Assembly (NCBI GenBank): GCA_001314865.1 | Contig: LJZR01000022.1 | Span: 1 to 64,000 of the forward strand | Length of the DNA: 64,000 nt | Source of the DNA: Phormidesmis priestleyi Ana | Lineage (GTDB): Bacteria; Cyanobacteriota; Cyanobacteriia; Phormidesmidales; Phormidesmidaceae | Direction of reading: 5' to 3' | Shown here: positions 19,208 through 28,586 of the stretch, in pieces | How the letters are laid out: each line of letters starts with the position of its first letter | Numbering within the stretch: the first letter of the stretch is position 1 | Program-made: the position numbers and the translations under genes | Notes under the pieces: model-generated | Databases searched by the model: none | What the model was told of the DNA's origin: nothing | What the model saw: the letters and a program-made list of their open reading frames with translations, nothing else

Positions 19208-20412
19208 CGGCAAACGAAACGATAAAATCGACCATTCGAATTTTTATTCATACGGGTGAGGTCTCTGGCGATTTGCAGGGGGGCTTGCTGGCAAGTGCGC
19301 TATACCGGCAGGCAGAAAAACGCCAGCTGAAGAATTTGCAGGTGGAAGGGGTCGGCGGGCAGCGGATGGCCGATGCGGGCGTGAAGATCATTTACAACAC
19401 GGTTAAGCTCAGCTCAATTGGGTTGATTGAAGCGCTGCCTTTTTTAAAGGAAGGACGCAGAGCTCAAAAGCGCGTGAATCAACATCTGTTCGAGAGTCCG
19501 CCCGATCTAATGGTGCTGCTCGACTATATGGGGCCGAATATTGCGGTGGGTAAGCTGATGCGATCGCATCGGCCAGATTTGCCGATTGTCTATTACATTG
19601 CGCCTCAGCAGTGGGTGTTTTCGACTAAAAAAGACACTCAAAATGTGCTGGATGTGAGCGATAAGCTGCTGGCAATTTTTCCCGAAGAGGCCACCTACTA
19701 CCAGCAAGCAGGTGCCAACGTTCGCTGGGTGGGTCATCCGCTGGTGGATATTTTAGCTGACCCTATCTCCAAAAATGAGGCCAGATCCGATTTGCAAATT
19801 GAGCCAGCAGCGCAGGTCGTGACGCTGCTGCCAGCCTCACGGCAGCAGGAGCTAAAGTACATTATGCCGAGGATGTTTGAGGCCGCCAGGCTGGTTCAGC
19901 AGGCGCAGCCCCAAGTGACGTTTTTAATTCCGCTATCGCGGTTAGACTTTGAACCGATGGTGATCGATGCCGTTGAACGCTATGGGCTCAATGCAAGGCT
20001 CATTCATAAGGCAGATGGGCAAAAGGCGATCGCCGCCGCAGATCTAGTGATTAATAAATCTGGCACCGTTAACCTAGAAGTTGCCTTGATGAACGTGCCG
20101 CAGGTGGTCACTTACCGACTGAGCAATTTGACCGGCTTTATTGCTAAATATGTGGTGCGATTTACTGGCGACTATGTTTCGCCAGTCAACCTCATGGAAA
20201 ATCAGCCGATTGTGCCGGAGCTGCTGCAATGGGACGCGACGCCTGAAAAAATTAGCGCAGAGGCGTTGGCGCTGCTGAACGATCCGTGTAAGCGTGAGGC
20301 CATGCTAAAGGGCTACGCGCAGATGCGGCAGGCGATGGGCGAGGTGGGCGTGTGCGATCGCGCCGCTAATGAAATATTAGACATGCTGCCTGCCCGCTAT
20401 GCTCTACACTAG
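19204..20412 (+). CDS. lpxB: Lipid-A-disaccharide synthase
   Basis: This GT19 glycosyltransferase of 402 residues condenses UDP-diacylglucosamine with lipid X on the inner membrane. HTGEVSGDLQGG at the N-terminus, DYMGPNIAVGKLM, YYIAPQQWVFS and NKSGTVNLEVALMNVPQVVTY match the family. The start is GTG, overlapping the lpxA stop as GTGA (19204-19207), a translational coupling signal. lpxD is not in this cluster and must lie elsewhere. Confidence 0.96.
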   Translation: MTANETIKSTIRIFIHTGEVSGDLQGGLLASALYRQAEKRQLKNLQVEGVGGQRMADAGVKIIYNTVKLSSIGLIEALPFLKEGRRAQKRVNQHLFESPPDLMVLLDYMGPNIAVGKLMRSHRPDLPIVYYIAPQQWVFSTKKDTQNVLDVSDKLLAIFPEEATYYQQAGANVRWVGHPLVDILADPISKNEARSDLQIEPAAQVVTLLPASRQQELKYIMPRMFEAARLVQQAQPQVTFLIPLSRLDFEPMVIDAVERYGLNARLIHKADGQKAIAAADLVINKSGTVNLEVALMNVPQVVTYRLSNLTGFIAKYVVRFTGDYVSPVNLMENQPIVPELLQWDATPEKISAEALALLNDPCKREAMLKGYAQMRQAMGEVGVCDRAANEILDMLPARYALH

Positions 20413-20481
20413 GGCAGAAAATAATCGCGCTTTGTAGTATTACATTGATTCTACAGATACTTATAAAGTGCTTTGGCGGGT

Positions 20482-20488
20482 AGGAGGT
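20482..20488 (+). promoter_or_regulatory. Ribosome-binding site that fixes the exbB start
   Basis: AGGAGGT lies 5 nt before the GTG at 20494. It rules out the upstream in-frame TTG at 20473, which would place the Shine-Dalgarno sequence inside the coding region. Confidence 0.85.
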
Positions 20489-20493
20489 CATTA

Positions 20494-21228
20494 GTGAACA
20501 TTTCAGAACTATTTAGGCAGGGCGGCATCGCCATGTGGCCGCTGCTGTTTTTATCCATTTTGGCGCTGGGCACCATCATGGAACGAATTTGGTTTTGGTC
20601 TAAAATTTTGACCCGAGAGCGTGAGGTCTCGGGCCGGGTTCTAGAGGCCGCCCGGCGTGAATGGTCTGCGGCCACTCAAATTTCTCAGCGTGGGAGCGGT
20701 TTGCCCATGGGGCGGTTTTTGTACGGCGCTCTCAAACTCAAGGATCAAGACCCTGAAGTTTTTCGCCTAGCGCTAGAAACCTCAGCGAACGAAGAACTCG
20801 CGACGATGCGTCGGGGTGAAAAAATATTAGAAGCAGTGATTGCACTTTCCCCCTTGCTGGGTCTGCTAGGCACCGTTGTGGGCCTAATTAACTCTTTAGG
20901 TTCCATTCAACTCAATGATTTAGGCGTCGGCGATGCCACGGCAGGCACTGCCCTGGGCATTGGTGAGGCGCTCATCAGTACGGCGGCAGGTCTAATTATC
21001 GCAATTGTGAGCTTGGCCTTTTACCGGCTGTTCCAAGGGTTTGTATTTGGTCAGGCTAAAATGTTCCAGCTTGCAGGCAATGAGCTAGAGCTGTTGTACC
21101 GTCAGGCTTGGGCCTATACCGATGGCAAGCCTAGCTTGCTGAGCGAAAACCTCATTAATACCCCGCCTTCACCGATGGTCGATACACCTTTGCCGGAACC
21201 CGATATTAAGAAGCCGAAAGTATTTTGA
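20494..21228 (+). CDS. exbB: MotA/TolQ/ExbB-family proton channel subunit
   Basis: The 244-residue inner-membrane protein starts at a GTG with a strong ribosome site. It has one N-terminal helix (GIAMWPLLFLSILALGTI), a cytoplasmic loop, and two C-terminal helices (LSPLLGLLGTVVGLI and GIGEALISTAAGLIIAIVSL) with the GxxGTVxG and EAL-x-TAAGL family motifs. With ExbD it converts proton motive force into work on TonB-dependent outer-membrane transport. exbD follows by 78 nt. The placement after lpxB suggests an envelope function, but the two blocks need not share a transcript. Confidence 0.9.
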   Translation: MNISELFRQGGIAMWPLLFLSILALGTIMERIWFWSKILTREREVSGRVLEAARREWSAATQISQRGSGLPMGRFLYGALKLKDQDPEVFRLALETSANEELATMRRGEKILEAVIALSPLLGLLGTVVGLINSLGSIQLNDLGVGDATAGTALGIGEALISTAAGLIIAIVSLAFYRLFQGFVFGQAKMFQLAGNELELLYRQAWAYTDGKPSLLSENLINTPPSPMVDTPLPEPDIKKPKVF

Positions 21229-21306
21229 TAGGTTCCGTGCGTACCCGCACCTTCTGAATGAGATGTTCTTAGCCTATGCAATCCTCTTTATTGTTCAGTT
21301 ACCGCA

Positions 21307-21957
21307 ATGAAACTTGACCTCGATAACCGTCCATCAGATGTGCAGATTGAAATTCTGCCGATGATCGATGTGATCTTCTGCATTTTGACTTTCTTTATTT
21401 TGGCGGCGGTGGGGCTGACTCGGCAGCAGGCGATCGCCCTCGACTTACCGGCTGTTAACAACAGCGCACCGGTGGAAGGGAACAGTCGCGATCGCCTCTA
21501 TGTAAGCGTAGACAGCGCCGGACAAGTCTATGTAGACAAAAGCCCCGTACCGTTAGGGTTGCTCTACGATGTACTACAGCAGCACCAGCAAATTGCGCCC
21601 AACGGTACGATTGTGCTGTATGCCTCTCGGAGCGCTCGCTACGAAGATGTCATTAAAGTATTAGATTTGCTGCGCTCAGTAGGGGGCGATCGCGTGGCCC
21701 TAGCCACCTTGCCCAGTGACGCCTCACTCGACCCTACCCAGGAAGCGAAAACGTTAGAAGACGTTCTGCGAGAGCAGGGCGTTGAGCTGCCTGAAGGCCA
21801 AACTGCGCCACCCCTCGGCAGCCCCAACAGCGAAAGCGGCATTGGCATTGAGCCGATTCCTTCTGGCGGCCAGCTGACTTCTCCTAGCGGCCTACCGCCA
21901 ATTTCGCCTGAGCCGATTGCACCAGCTGCACCCTCTCCCGGTTCGAGTCAGCCATAG
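21307..21957 (+). CDS. exbD: Biopolymer transport protein ExbD/TolR
   Basis: The 216-residue protein has a short cytoplasmic start, one membrane helix with the essential proton-conducting Asp (PMIDVIFCILTFFILAAVG), a periplasmic ExbD domain to about 135 (GQVYVDKSPVPL, RSARYEDVIKVLDLLRSVG) and a long Pro/Ser-rich C-terminal tail (about 150-216) not found in E. coli ExbD. It is the partner of the upstream ExbB. Confidence 0.92.
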   Translation: MKLDLDNRPSDVQIEILPMIDVIFCILTFFILAAVGLTRQQAIALDLPAVNNSAPVEGNSRDRLYVSVDSAGQVYVDKSPVPLGLLYDVLQQHQQIAPNGTIVLYASRSARYEDVIKVLDLLRSVGGDRVALATLPSDASLDPTQEAKTLEDVLREQGVELPEGQTAPPLGSPNSESGIGIEPIPSGGQLTSPSGLPPISPEPIAPAAPSPGSSQP

Positions 21958-22045
21958 GCAAACCCGATTTACCGTCTTGAGCCCCGCAGCAAGATAAGAT
22001 AGCAAGGTTGAAATAGAGGGTTAAGAGGCCCGCGATTTTTTTGCG

Positions 22046-22564
22046 ATGAAGCATACGCTATCTGTACTGGTTGAAGATGAAGCGGGCGTTTTAACCCGCA
22101 TAGCGGGATTGTTTGCCCGACGCGGTTTTAACATTGAGAGTTTAGCCGTTGGCCCCGCCGAGCAACCCGGCATTTCGCGGATCACAATGGTGGTGCCTGG
22201 TGATGATGCCGTGATTGAGCAGCTAACCAAGCAGCTTTTTAAGCTCATCAACGTCCTTAAAGTAGACGACATCACCGAAACGCCCAGCGTAGAGCGTGAG
22301 CTAATGCTGCTAAAGGTTAAAGCCAACGGTGCCAACCGGGCTGAGGTCGTTGGCCTAGCGCAAATCTTTAGAGCGCGCGTCGTCGATGTTTCTGAAGAGT
22401 CACTCACCCTAGAGGTTGTTGGTGACCCCGGCAAAATGGTTGCGATTGAGCAGGTGCTCAATCGCTTTGGTATTACTGAAATTGCCCGCACGGGTAAAAT
22501 CGCCCTCACGAGAGAATCTGGGGTTAACACAGAGTATCTAAAGTCTTTAGAAAGCCGAGTTTAA
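22046..22564 (+). CDS. ilvN: Acetolactate synthase regulatory (small) subunit
   Basis: The 172-residue protein starts with the ACT domain ([36 protein letters not shown]), the valine-sensing part, followed by the C-terminal ALS_ss_C domain ([28 protein letters not shown]). It activates and confers valine feedback on the IlvB catalytic subunit. The large subunit is not adjacent; the TPP enzyme at 34.3 kb is probably not its partner. The next gene starts 2 nt after the stop. Confidence 0.95.
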   Translation: MKHTLSVLVEDEAGVLTRIAGLFARRGFNIESLAVGPAEQPGISRITMVVPGDDAVIEQLTKQLFKLINVLKVDDITETPSVERELMLLKVKANGANRAEVVGLAQIFRARVVDVSEESLTLEVVGDPGKMVAIEQVLNRFGITEIARTGKIALTRESGVNTEYLKSLESRV

Positions 22565-22566
22565 AA

Positions 22567-23196
22567 ATGCCAAAGGCTGCCTGTGCCGGATTTCTTCATG
22601 CTCATTCTGAAGCATGGCAAAGTGCAACTGTTCATCCTTTTTTACAGCAGTGTCAGCAGGGTACGCTTGTGCCTGCGCAGTTCAATACCTGGTTGGTTCA
22701 GGACTATTTGTTTGTAATTGAGTTTACGCGGTTTGCCGGACGGCTGCTTGCGGCTGCTCCGGTAGCCCACTTTGACACCCTACTCGGCGGCCTAACCGTG
22801 ATTAAGGACGAGTTGCAGTGGTTTGAGAGTAAGGCCCAAGAACGAGGCTTAGCCATGCCTGCGGCGATGCAGCCGACTTGTCAGGCTTACTGCCTCTTTA
22901 TGCAGGGTCTCATGCGTGAATCTTATGCAGTGCAGGCTGTTGCCTTTTGGGCGATTGAGCGGGCCTACAATCAGGGTTGGCAGGGTCATAGCCCTATGCC
23001 TGAGCCCTACACAGAGTTTGGTGATCGGTGGGGTAATGAGCGTTTTACCGACTATGTTGGGGTGCTAGAGCAGCAGGCAAATAGCGCGTTAGCACTGGCG
23101 ACTGATGCTGAGCTTGCACGGGCAGAAAAGGTGGTTTTAGAGGTGGCCCGACTGGAAAAAGACTTTTGGCAAATGGCGTTTGCAGCAGCGGATTAA
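22567..23196 (+). CDS. TenA-family protein (Glu-type, TenA_E)
   Basis: The 209-residue all-helical protein shows TenA landmarks: WQSATVHPFLQQ, FNTWLVQDYLFVIEF, and the helix AVAFWAIERAYNQGW. In Cys-type thiaminase II the position before the aromatic-Trp pair is the catalytic Cys (PCYW); here it is Ala (VAFW), with Glu three residues after the Trp. It thus fits the TenA_E group, which acts in salvage of thiamin pyrimidine breakdown products rather than as a classical thiaminase. It is transcribed with ilvN (2-nt gap); IlvB needs thiamin diphosphate, so a functional link is conceivable but unproven. Confidence 0.8.
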   Translation: MPKAACAGFLHAHSEAWQSATVHPFLQQCQQGTLVPAQFNTWLVQDYLFVIEFTRFAGRLLAAAPVAHFDTLLGGLTVIKDELQWFESKAQERGLAMPAAMQPTCQAYCLFMQGLMRESYAVQAVAFWAIERAYNQGWQGHSPMPEPYTEFGDRWGNERFTDYVGVLEQQANSALALATDAELARAEKVVLEVARLEKDFWQMAFAAAD

Positions 23197-23235
23197 AGCA
23201 TTTTGACTGCGCAAGCGTCCTACTGCGCAAAATCC

Positions 23236-24240
23236 TTACTGCACGAATCCCATTGCCGCTTTTACTTTTTGGAGGGTAGGGGTGGCCACTGCCTGCGCTT
23301 TCTCTTTGCCATTGGCGAGCACCTGCTGGAGGTAGGTGCGATCGCTCATTAGCTCATTGTATTTGGCCTGAATAGGCGCTAGTGCCGCCACTGTGGTCTC
23401 AGCGAGCAGCGGTTTAAACTGTCCCCAACCCATGTCTTGGCATTCAGCTGCCACTGCCGTTTTGCTTTGATTAGAGAGCAGCTGATAAAGCCCTAGCAAG
23501 TTGTTGCACTCTGGCCGCTGAGGATTGTCGAACTCCAAACCTCGCTCTGGATCGGTTTTAGCCCGCTTAATTTTTTTAGTAATGACCTCAGGTGGATCAA
23601 TCAAATCAATCCGGCTTTGGTCAGATGGATCAGACTTTGACATTTTTTTAGTGCCATCAGTCAGGCTCATGACTCGCGCACCGGCCTCACGAATGAGTGC
23701 CTCAGGGATCTTAAGCACTGGATTTTCCTCACTGCCAAACTGAAAATTCAGCCTAGCGGCAATATCGCGCGTTAGCTCCAAATGCTGCTTTTGATCTTCG
23801 CCAACAGGCACCAGGTCTGGCTCATAGAGCAAAATATCAGCTGCTTGTAACACCGGATAGTCCATCAGTCCCATGCTGACATTTTCGCCTTGCTTCACGG
23901 CTTTTTCTTTAAACTGAATCATCCGCTCTAGCCAGCCTAGCGGCGTAATGCAATTAAAAATCCATGCCAGTTCGCTATGCTCAGGTAGCTGAGACTGCAC
24001 AAAAATAGTGGAGTTGTCGGGATCAATGCCACAGGCAATGTAGGTCGCGGCTATTTTGAGCGTGTTTTCGGCCAGCAGCTTAGGATCGTGAGGCACTGTA
24101 ATGGCATGCAAATCGGCCATAAACAAAAAGCAGTCGTGGCTCTCTTGCAGCTCTACCCAGTTGCGAATCGCACCCAAATAATTGCCCAAGTGCATGTTGC
24201 CGGTTGTTTGGATGCCTGAAAGAATGCGGGGCTGAGCCAT
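23236..24240 (-). CDS. trpS: Tryptophanyl-tRNA synthetase
   Basis: This class I synthetase of 334 residues charges tRNA-Trp. GIQTTGNMHLGNYLGA holds the HIGH-type motif (GNMHLGN), KMSKSD is the KMSKS loop, and PVLQAADILLY and GEDQKQHLEL are characteristic TrpRS sequences. It converges with tenA, with 39 nt between the stop codons. Confidence 0.97.
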   Translation of the reverse strand: MAQPRILSGIQTTGNMHLGNYLGAIRNWVELQESHDCFLFMADLHAITVPHDPKLLAENTLKIAATYIACGIDPDNSTIFVQSQLPEHSELAWIFNCITPLGWLERMIQFKEKAVKQGENVSMGLMDYPVLQAADILLYEPDLVPVGEDQKQHLELTRDIAARLNFQFGSEENPVLKIPEALIREAGARVMSLTDGTKKMSKSDPSDQSRIDLIDPPEVITKKIKRAKTDPERGLEFDNPQRPECNNLLGLYQLLSNQSKTAVAAECQDMGWGQFKPLLAETTVAALAPIQAKYNELMSDRTYLQQVLANGKEKAQAVATPTLQKVKAAMGFVQ

Positions 24241-24370
24241 GAGGAATGATTGTCACAATTACTTTGCGACATTTTACCGCGTGCGCTACCTATCTTGCTG
24301 CCTCTCGTCTAATTGACTACTAATTGACTAACTACTAATTGACTATTGGTCTGACTGAATCTTGGCAGTC

Positions 24371-24922
24371 TTACTGAATCTCGGCAGTCAGCACTGAGGC
24401 ATCTTGGGGGCCTAGCGTCAGCGCTAGCGGTCTATCTGCTTCAAAGGCTTTAACGGCCTGACGATAGACGTCATTGTTGGTCGGGAGCGTTTTGGCTTCA
24501 CCACTTTGATTAAAGGTGATGTTGTAGTCTACTTTTTTAATGACTTCGGGCGATCGCGGAATCTCAGCTCTTTTGCGCCGATCTTCAATATCATCAACCG
24601 TTGGTTCTGGCGGCAGCACCGGCCACCACAGCCCTTTGCTATCTGGGCCAGAACCTGCCGCCTCAGGCCGAATGCCATTGACATTGACCACGGTAGTAGA
24701 TTCAAACTGCTCTAGGCGTCGATCATTGGGTCGATCCTGGTTGGCGTTTCTAGGGTTGTACTCTACCTGCCAAACATAGGTTGTGGCAGCGGTCGCTTCA
24801 AAGTCGGCGGTTGCTTCAAAGGCGTTGGTGCTGACCTGATTGCAGCTCACAACGGAGGCTAGCAAGGCGCAAGCAATCGGTAGGGTCGGGGCAAACCAAG
24901 CGGGCCGATGAGAACGATTCAT
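24371..24922 (-). CDS. Putative lipoprotein of unknown function
   Basis: From an ATG at 24922 the protein has 183 residues; an in-frame start at 24970 adds 16 residues that do not look like part of a signal. A hydrophobic signal (PTLPIACALLASVVSC) ends in a lipobox Cys. The mature part has no recognised domain; it is polar, with the conserved-looking WWPVLPPEPTVDDIEDRR. It is probably a membrane-anchored periplasmic protein. Between it and trpS is AT-rich DNA with short aattgacta repeats (24309-24345). Confidence 0.6.
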   Translation of the reverse strand: MNRSHRPAWFAPTLPIACALLASVVSCNQVSTNAFEATADFEATAATTYVWQVEYNPRNANQDRPNDRRLEQFESTTVVNVNGIRPEAAGSGPDSKGLWWPVLPPEPTVDDIEDRRKRAEIPRSPEVIKKVDYNITFNQSGEAKTLPTNNDVYRQAVKAFEADRPLALTLGPQDASVLTAEIQ

Positions 24923-25088
24923 TTTTGGGCTGAACATTCTATATTTGTATTGCTTTATACAAAAATACACTCTGCGCCCCTAGCTTAGCGCTATGTGCCA
25001 TAAAGCAAATATATTTTATACCTAATATTTTGAAAATACTGGGAGTCTTATCAAAATACTTGGATTTTGAAAAATACTTGAAAGATAT

Positions 25089-26024
25089 CTAAGATGCAAG
25101 ATATTCAAGAGAGGCAAAGTATTCAAGCACTTCTCTGACCACACCGCTTTTGCCATGACAGTGAACTCTGATGACCTCGCCGGTGAGTACTTGAGTATCT
25201 TTTAGCTGCTTTACGCAGTTAGATACGGAGTGGTCAACATAGCTCGTAATGGTGACCACTAGGTCGCAGTTGCTAATTTTGTCTCTAATTTGGTGTCGGC
25301 TGTTACTTTCTCGGCTGTGAGGCGGTACGTGAATGCAGCGCTTAAGGCCATACTTTTTAAGTTCTTCAGCAACTTCGCGATGCGTGGTTTCATGCCCGCC
25401 CACGAGCGCTAGCGATACATTCGATAAATCAATCGTGATCTCGGCGGCAGTGTCTTCATTGCTGTTTCCAGTCCTGTCTCCCTTGCTGTTTCCATTGCTG
25501 TTTCCATTGCTAAAGATATCGCCAAGGTTATCAGAGCTGTTTGAAAAGTCGGCTTGATTGCCGAGTAGTCTTTTACTGGCTTCATCTAAGCTGGCGGTAT
25601 CAGCATCGTAGGCTGGGTCGTTGTACGCACGAATTTCTAGCTTGTGCTCTAACACGGCGATTCTGCCTTGAAGGGCGGCATTTTCGCTTTCCAGCTTTTG
25701 AATATGCGATCGCATTTTGCTGGTCTCAGTGTCTAAATCTTTATTTTCTTTGTCGGCGTAGTTAAAAAGGATGTTTAACTCATTGCAATCGCGCTGTAGC
25801 AGACTGCGATCGCGCTGCAATTTTTCATGCTTTTTTTGCAGCTGCGTTATTTTGTGCTGAAGCGTATCATGCTCCTGCTGAAGTGTTCCACAGTTTTCCT
25901 GAAGACGGTCGTAGGCCACTTGCAGCCTCATTAGCTGCTGAGCTAACTGTTGCTTTTGATACCGATCTTTTCCGGTCGCACCCTGCAAAAAGAGCTGAAT
26001 CGGTTGAATTAAAGATTTAAACAT
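25089..26024 (-). CDS. Coiled-coil protein with C-terminal DUF2325 domain
   Basis: The 311-residue protein has a long coiled coil (about 25-125, heptads rich in Leu/Gln/Lys), a Ser/Asn/Gly linker partly built of 12-nt repeats (25461-25512), and from about 200 a DUF2325 domain. The domain shows ALVGGHETTHREVAEELKK, VPPHSRES, NCDLVVTITSYVDHS and VIRVHCHGKSGV. The fold is predicted Rossmann-like with conserved His/Cys/Ser residues that could bind a metal or nucleotide. The biochemical role of DUF2325 is not established to my knowledge. It is monocistronic. Confidence 0.75.
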   Translation of the reverse strand: MFKSLIQPIQLFLQGATGKDRYQKQQLAQQLMRLQVAYDRLQENCGTLQQEHDTLQHKITQLQKKHEKLQRDRSLLQRDCNELNILFNYADKENKDLDTETSKMRSHIQKLESENAALQGRIAVLEHKLEIRAYNDPAYDADTASLDEASKRLLGNQADFSNSSDNLGDIFSNGNSNGNSKGDRTGNSNEDTAAEITIDLSNVSLALVGGHETTHREVAEELKKYGLKRCIHVPPHSRESNSRHQIRDKISNCDLVVTITSYVDHSVSNCVKQLKDTQVLTGEVIRVHCHGKSGVVREVLEYFASLEYLAS

Positions 26025-26225
26025 GGGCCCCGATGATTGGTTAGATCACTTGATAGGTCACGTACTTAAGTCACTTATATTAATAGGTTACTTATGATTT
26101 ATTTTGATGGTTATTTTTTGGCCAACAATATTTGATAGCCCTGACAGCTAATAACCATTAAATCTAACATAGCGGCTTTAATCAAAAACTGGCCACCTTT
26201 CCCCCTTTTCTATTGTTTCTCTTGA

Positions 26226-27215
26226 TTACGTTAGGTTGTCTTTTATGAATGCGTGAATAATATCCTCAAAGCTGCGATCGCGTGTGAATCCGAGAGCGAT
26301 CGCGCGATTCACCTCGAACTGGCTAGGCCAGCTAGCAACAATCCGAGAAATACTCTCCTCTGGCTCATATTGAATAAAATCAGCAGTAGATTGCCCTGAA
26401 ACTCGTACCAGAGACTCAACCATTGCTTGCACGGTAAGGGTTAGCCCAGGCAGATTAATCGTGCGGTTAGCCTCAAAATTGTAGTTGCTCAGGCTGAGCG
26501 CATGCACTAAGTTGGCCGTCACCGTTTCAGGACTCGCTAACCACAGCGGCAGCCGGGTATCGACCGGGCAAATCGCCGCCTGCCCGTTCAAGGGTTCTCG
26601 AATAATACTGCTGGCAAAAGAAGACGCCGCTGCGTTTGGCTTGCCAGGCCGTACGACCACAGTTGGCAAGCGCAGCACTACTCCATTGATAAATCCTTTG
26701 CGAGTATAGTCGTTGACCCATAGCTCTGCGATCGCCTTTTGCGTGCCGTAAGATGACTGCGGCGTTACCGCTGTTTTATCGGTAATTACATCAGGCAGTT
26801 CACCGCCAAATACCGCCAAAGAACTCGCAAAAATAAGCTGAGCGCCTGTCGCCTGATGACGAATCGCCTCTAACAAGTTGCGCGTACCATCGGCATTGAC
26901 CGCCACCCCGAGATCAAACTTGGCCTCAGCCTGAGAGCTGACCACGGCGGCCAGGTGATACACCGCTGTGATATCCGGCGTAATCAGTGCCTTAACCGCT
27001 TTGGCATTGGTAAGGTCTACCTGCCTGCTGACAATCGTTGCTTGATCGGTTGCTTGATTGGCTGCTTGATTGGCTGCTTGATCGGCGGTGTTCTGAAAAT
27101 TAGGCAGCGTCATTACATCCGCTAGGGTCAGTCGTTTGACCTGGGGATGGTGCAACAACTGCCTCGCTAACCGCTGACCTAAAAAGCCTGCCCCACCCGT
27201 AATTAAAATATGCAC
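26226..27215 (-). CDS. NAD-dependent epimerase/dehydratase, D-erythronate dehydrogenase-like
   Basis: The 329-residue extended SDR starts with GTG. Its Rossmann motif is TGGAGFLGQRLA, and YGTQKAIAELWV holds the catalytic Tyr-x-x-x-Lys. SSLAVFGGELP and VVRPGKPNAAASSF are close to DenD-type enzymes that oxidise D-erythronate with NAD+. An Ala-Asn-Gln repeat (12-nt units, 27038-27086) lengthens the loop after the second beta strand. No other erythronate catabolic gene is nearby, so the substrate is uncertain. Confidence 0.8.
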   Translation of the reverse strand: MHILITGGAGFLGQRLARQLLHHPQVKRLTLADVMTLPNFQNTADQAANQAANQATDQATIVSRQVDLTNAKAVKALITPDITAVYHLAAVVSSQAEAKFDLGVAVNADGTRNLLEAIRHQATGAQLIFASSLAVFGGELPDVITDKTAVTPQSSYGTQKAIAELWVNDYTRKGFINGVVLRLPTVVVRPGKPNAAASSFASSIIREPLNGQAAICPVDTRLPLWLASPETVTANLVHALSLSNYNFEANRTINLPGLTLTVQAMVESLVRVSGQSTADFIQYEPEESISRIVASWPSQFEVNRAIALGFTRDRSFEDIIHAFIKDNLT

Positions 27216-27518
27216 TGAATCTTCCTGATAAATAGGGCTACGAGATAAATAAATCTATTTTTCCATATTTACTCAAAGCAATCCTTTTTCGAGATGATTC
27301 AATTGGGCAGGACTCGTTCAATGGAGTCTGTTGTTTTTTCAGAATAAGAAAATAATCTGTTTTTGAGAATTCTTTATTTGATCTTTTTTGAGCTTCTTTG
27401 AGCTTCTTTGAGCTGAGGTTCGTTGAATACATGAATACGCCATGATTATAAAGTGACGGCAACGATTACACTATTCGCTAGACTCCATCCTCGATGTTTT
27501 GCGTGTTATAACCGGCCT
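27216..27518. other. Divergent intergenic region
   Basis: This AT-rich promoter region separates the epimerase and the 27519 gene. It contains three close copies of ttgagcttctt (27390-27415). A 74-codon minus-strand frame here has no supporting features. No RNA gene is seen. Confidence 0.5.
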
Positions 27519-28586
27519 ATGACTTTTCCCTTTGATGCTGCCGCGACTCAAAAGCGCGTTGATAAGTTTTGGCAACTGCCCGCTAGCTTTGGTATGGAGC
27601 GTAATGCCTATCACAATTATTTGAATGAGATTGTGAGCGATCGCTATGCGCTGATCAACGGCCTGCATATTTTGAGAGACGAGCTTCAACTGGCTGCTCA
27701 AAGCCCTACTGCCGTAAAGGCTTGTGGGGCAGACCTGAGCTTGCCAAGTGTCGTAACGACTTTGGCTTATACAAACTGTGGCGATCGCATTCATCAGGGT
27801 GAAGCCACCAAGCGCTACCGAGACGTGGTTGCCTCTCGCTTTGCGACCCTCTCTGAAATTGGTGAACTGAAGCTAGAAGCCTTTTTCCCAGCAGGTGGCG
27901 GCACCGACAACGGCGCTACACTCGCCCATGTGACCGTCGCCCACGAGCTAGACGAAAACCTTAAGAAGATGCTCTACTCAGGCAATTCACAGTCTATTTC
28001 GCTAGTGGCGATTGACCTTAAAACTCACGTAGGCCGACTGCGAGAAGGCGGGAAGCATGTTGTATATGGTAAAACCCGCGAAGCGCCCTGGCGTGAACCT
28101 CGGGCAGCCTGCGGAGCGATAGTGGGTGCGCTCACTAGCTATCATCCCAACAATCTTATTCACCGTCGAATTCGCGATGACCTAGGAGAACAAAACTTTC
28201 AATACCTTTCGGGCAGTCAAATTCTGAGCGATGAGGGAGTTGACATTACTATGGCAGTAGCCGCCGTCATCGTCGCGCTTCGCGGCATTCGTAATACGGC
28301 ATTAGCACTTTCTCAGGAGCTAGACGAACGTGGGGTCGCCCACCTGACTGCAAGCACAACTGTTAACCGACCCTCTCGGGACGATTTGGTAATTTATTTA
28401 GCCCGTGCAACGGTGTTTAACGGCAAAGTCCGGATTCAAGGCTTGGGCACTCATGCCGAAAAGTATGGTGGCCAGTTGGGAGAACATGCCGGAGAAAAAC
28501 GCCTACAGCTGCGCTATGCAGATTGGGACAACGAGAATCTGCCCATAGAGGAAATTGTCTATCATGTTCGGGCCTCTGGCATGTAG
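27519..28586 (+). CDS. Protein of unknown function
   Basis: I do not recognise this 355-residue protein. The ATG at 27519 begins MTFPFDAA; a GTG at 27453 would add 22 residues with poor protein character. It is soluble, with no signal peptide or membrane segment. Distinct motifs are FFPAGGGTDNGATLAHVTVAHELDE (about 127-151, Gly-rich followed by His/Asp/Glu), YSGNSQSISLVAIDLKTHVGRL, YGKTREAPWREPRAACGAI and a C-terminal VRIQGLGTHAEKYGGQLG. The many charged motifs suggest an enzyme. Its last 25 bases overlap the 3' end of the convergent fur gene. Codon use and a HIP1 site look native. Confidence 0.7.
   Translation: MTFPFDAAATQKRVDKFWQLPASFGMERNAYHNYLNEIVSDRYALINGLHILRDELQLAAQSPTAVKACGADLSLPSVVTTLAYTNCGDRIHQGEATKRYRDVVASRFATLSEIGELKLEAFFPAGGGTDNGATLAHVTVAHELDENLKKMLYSGNSQSISLVAIDLKTHVGRLREGGKHVVYGKTREAPWREPRAACGAIVGALTSYHPNNLIHRRIRDDLGEQNFQYLSGSQILSDEGVDITMAVAAVIVALRGIRNTALALSQELDERGVAHLTASTTVNRPSRDDLVIYLARATVFNGKVRIQGLGTHAEKYGGQLGEHAGEKRLQLRYADWDNENLPIEEIVYHVRASGM

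Noticed and set aside
27238-27462. 74-codon minus-strand frame
   Set aside because: It lies in the promoter region between divergent genes, includes a DNA direct repeat, and has the Lys/Ser composition expected of AT-rich non-coding DNA.
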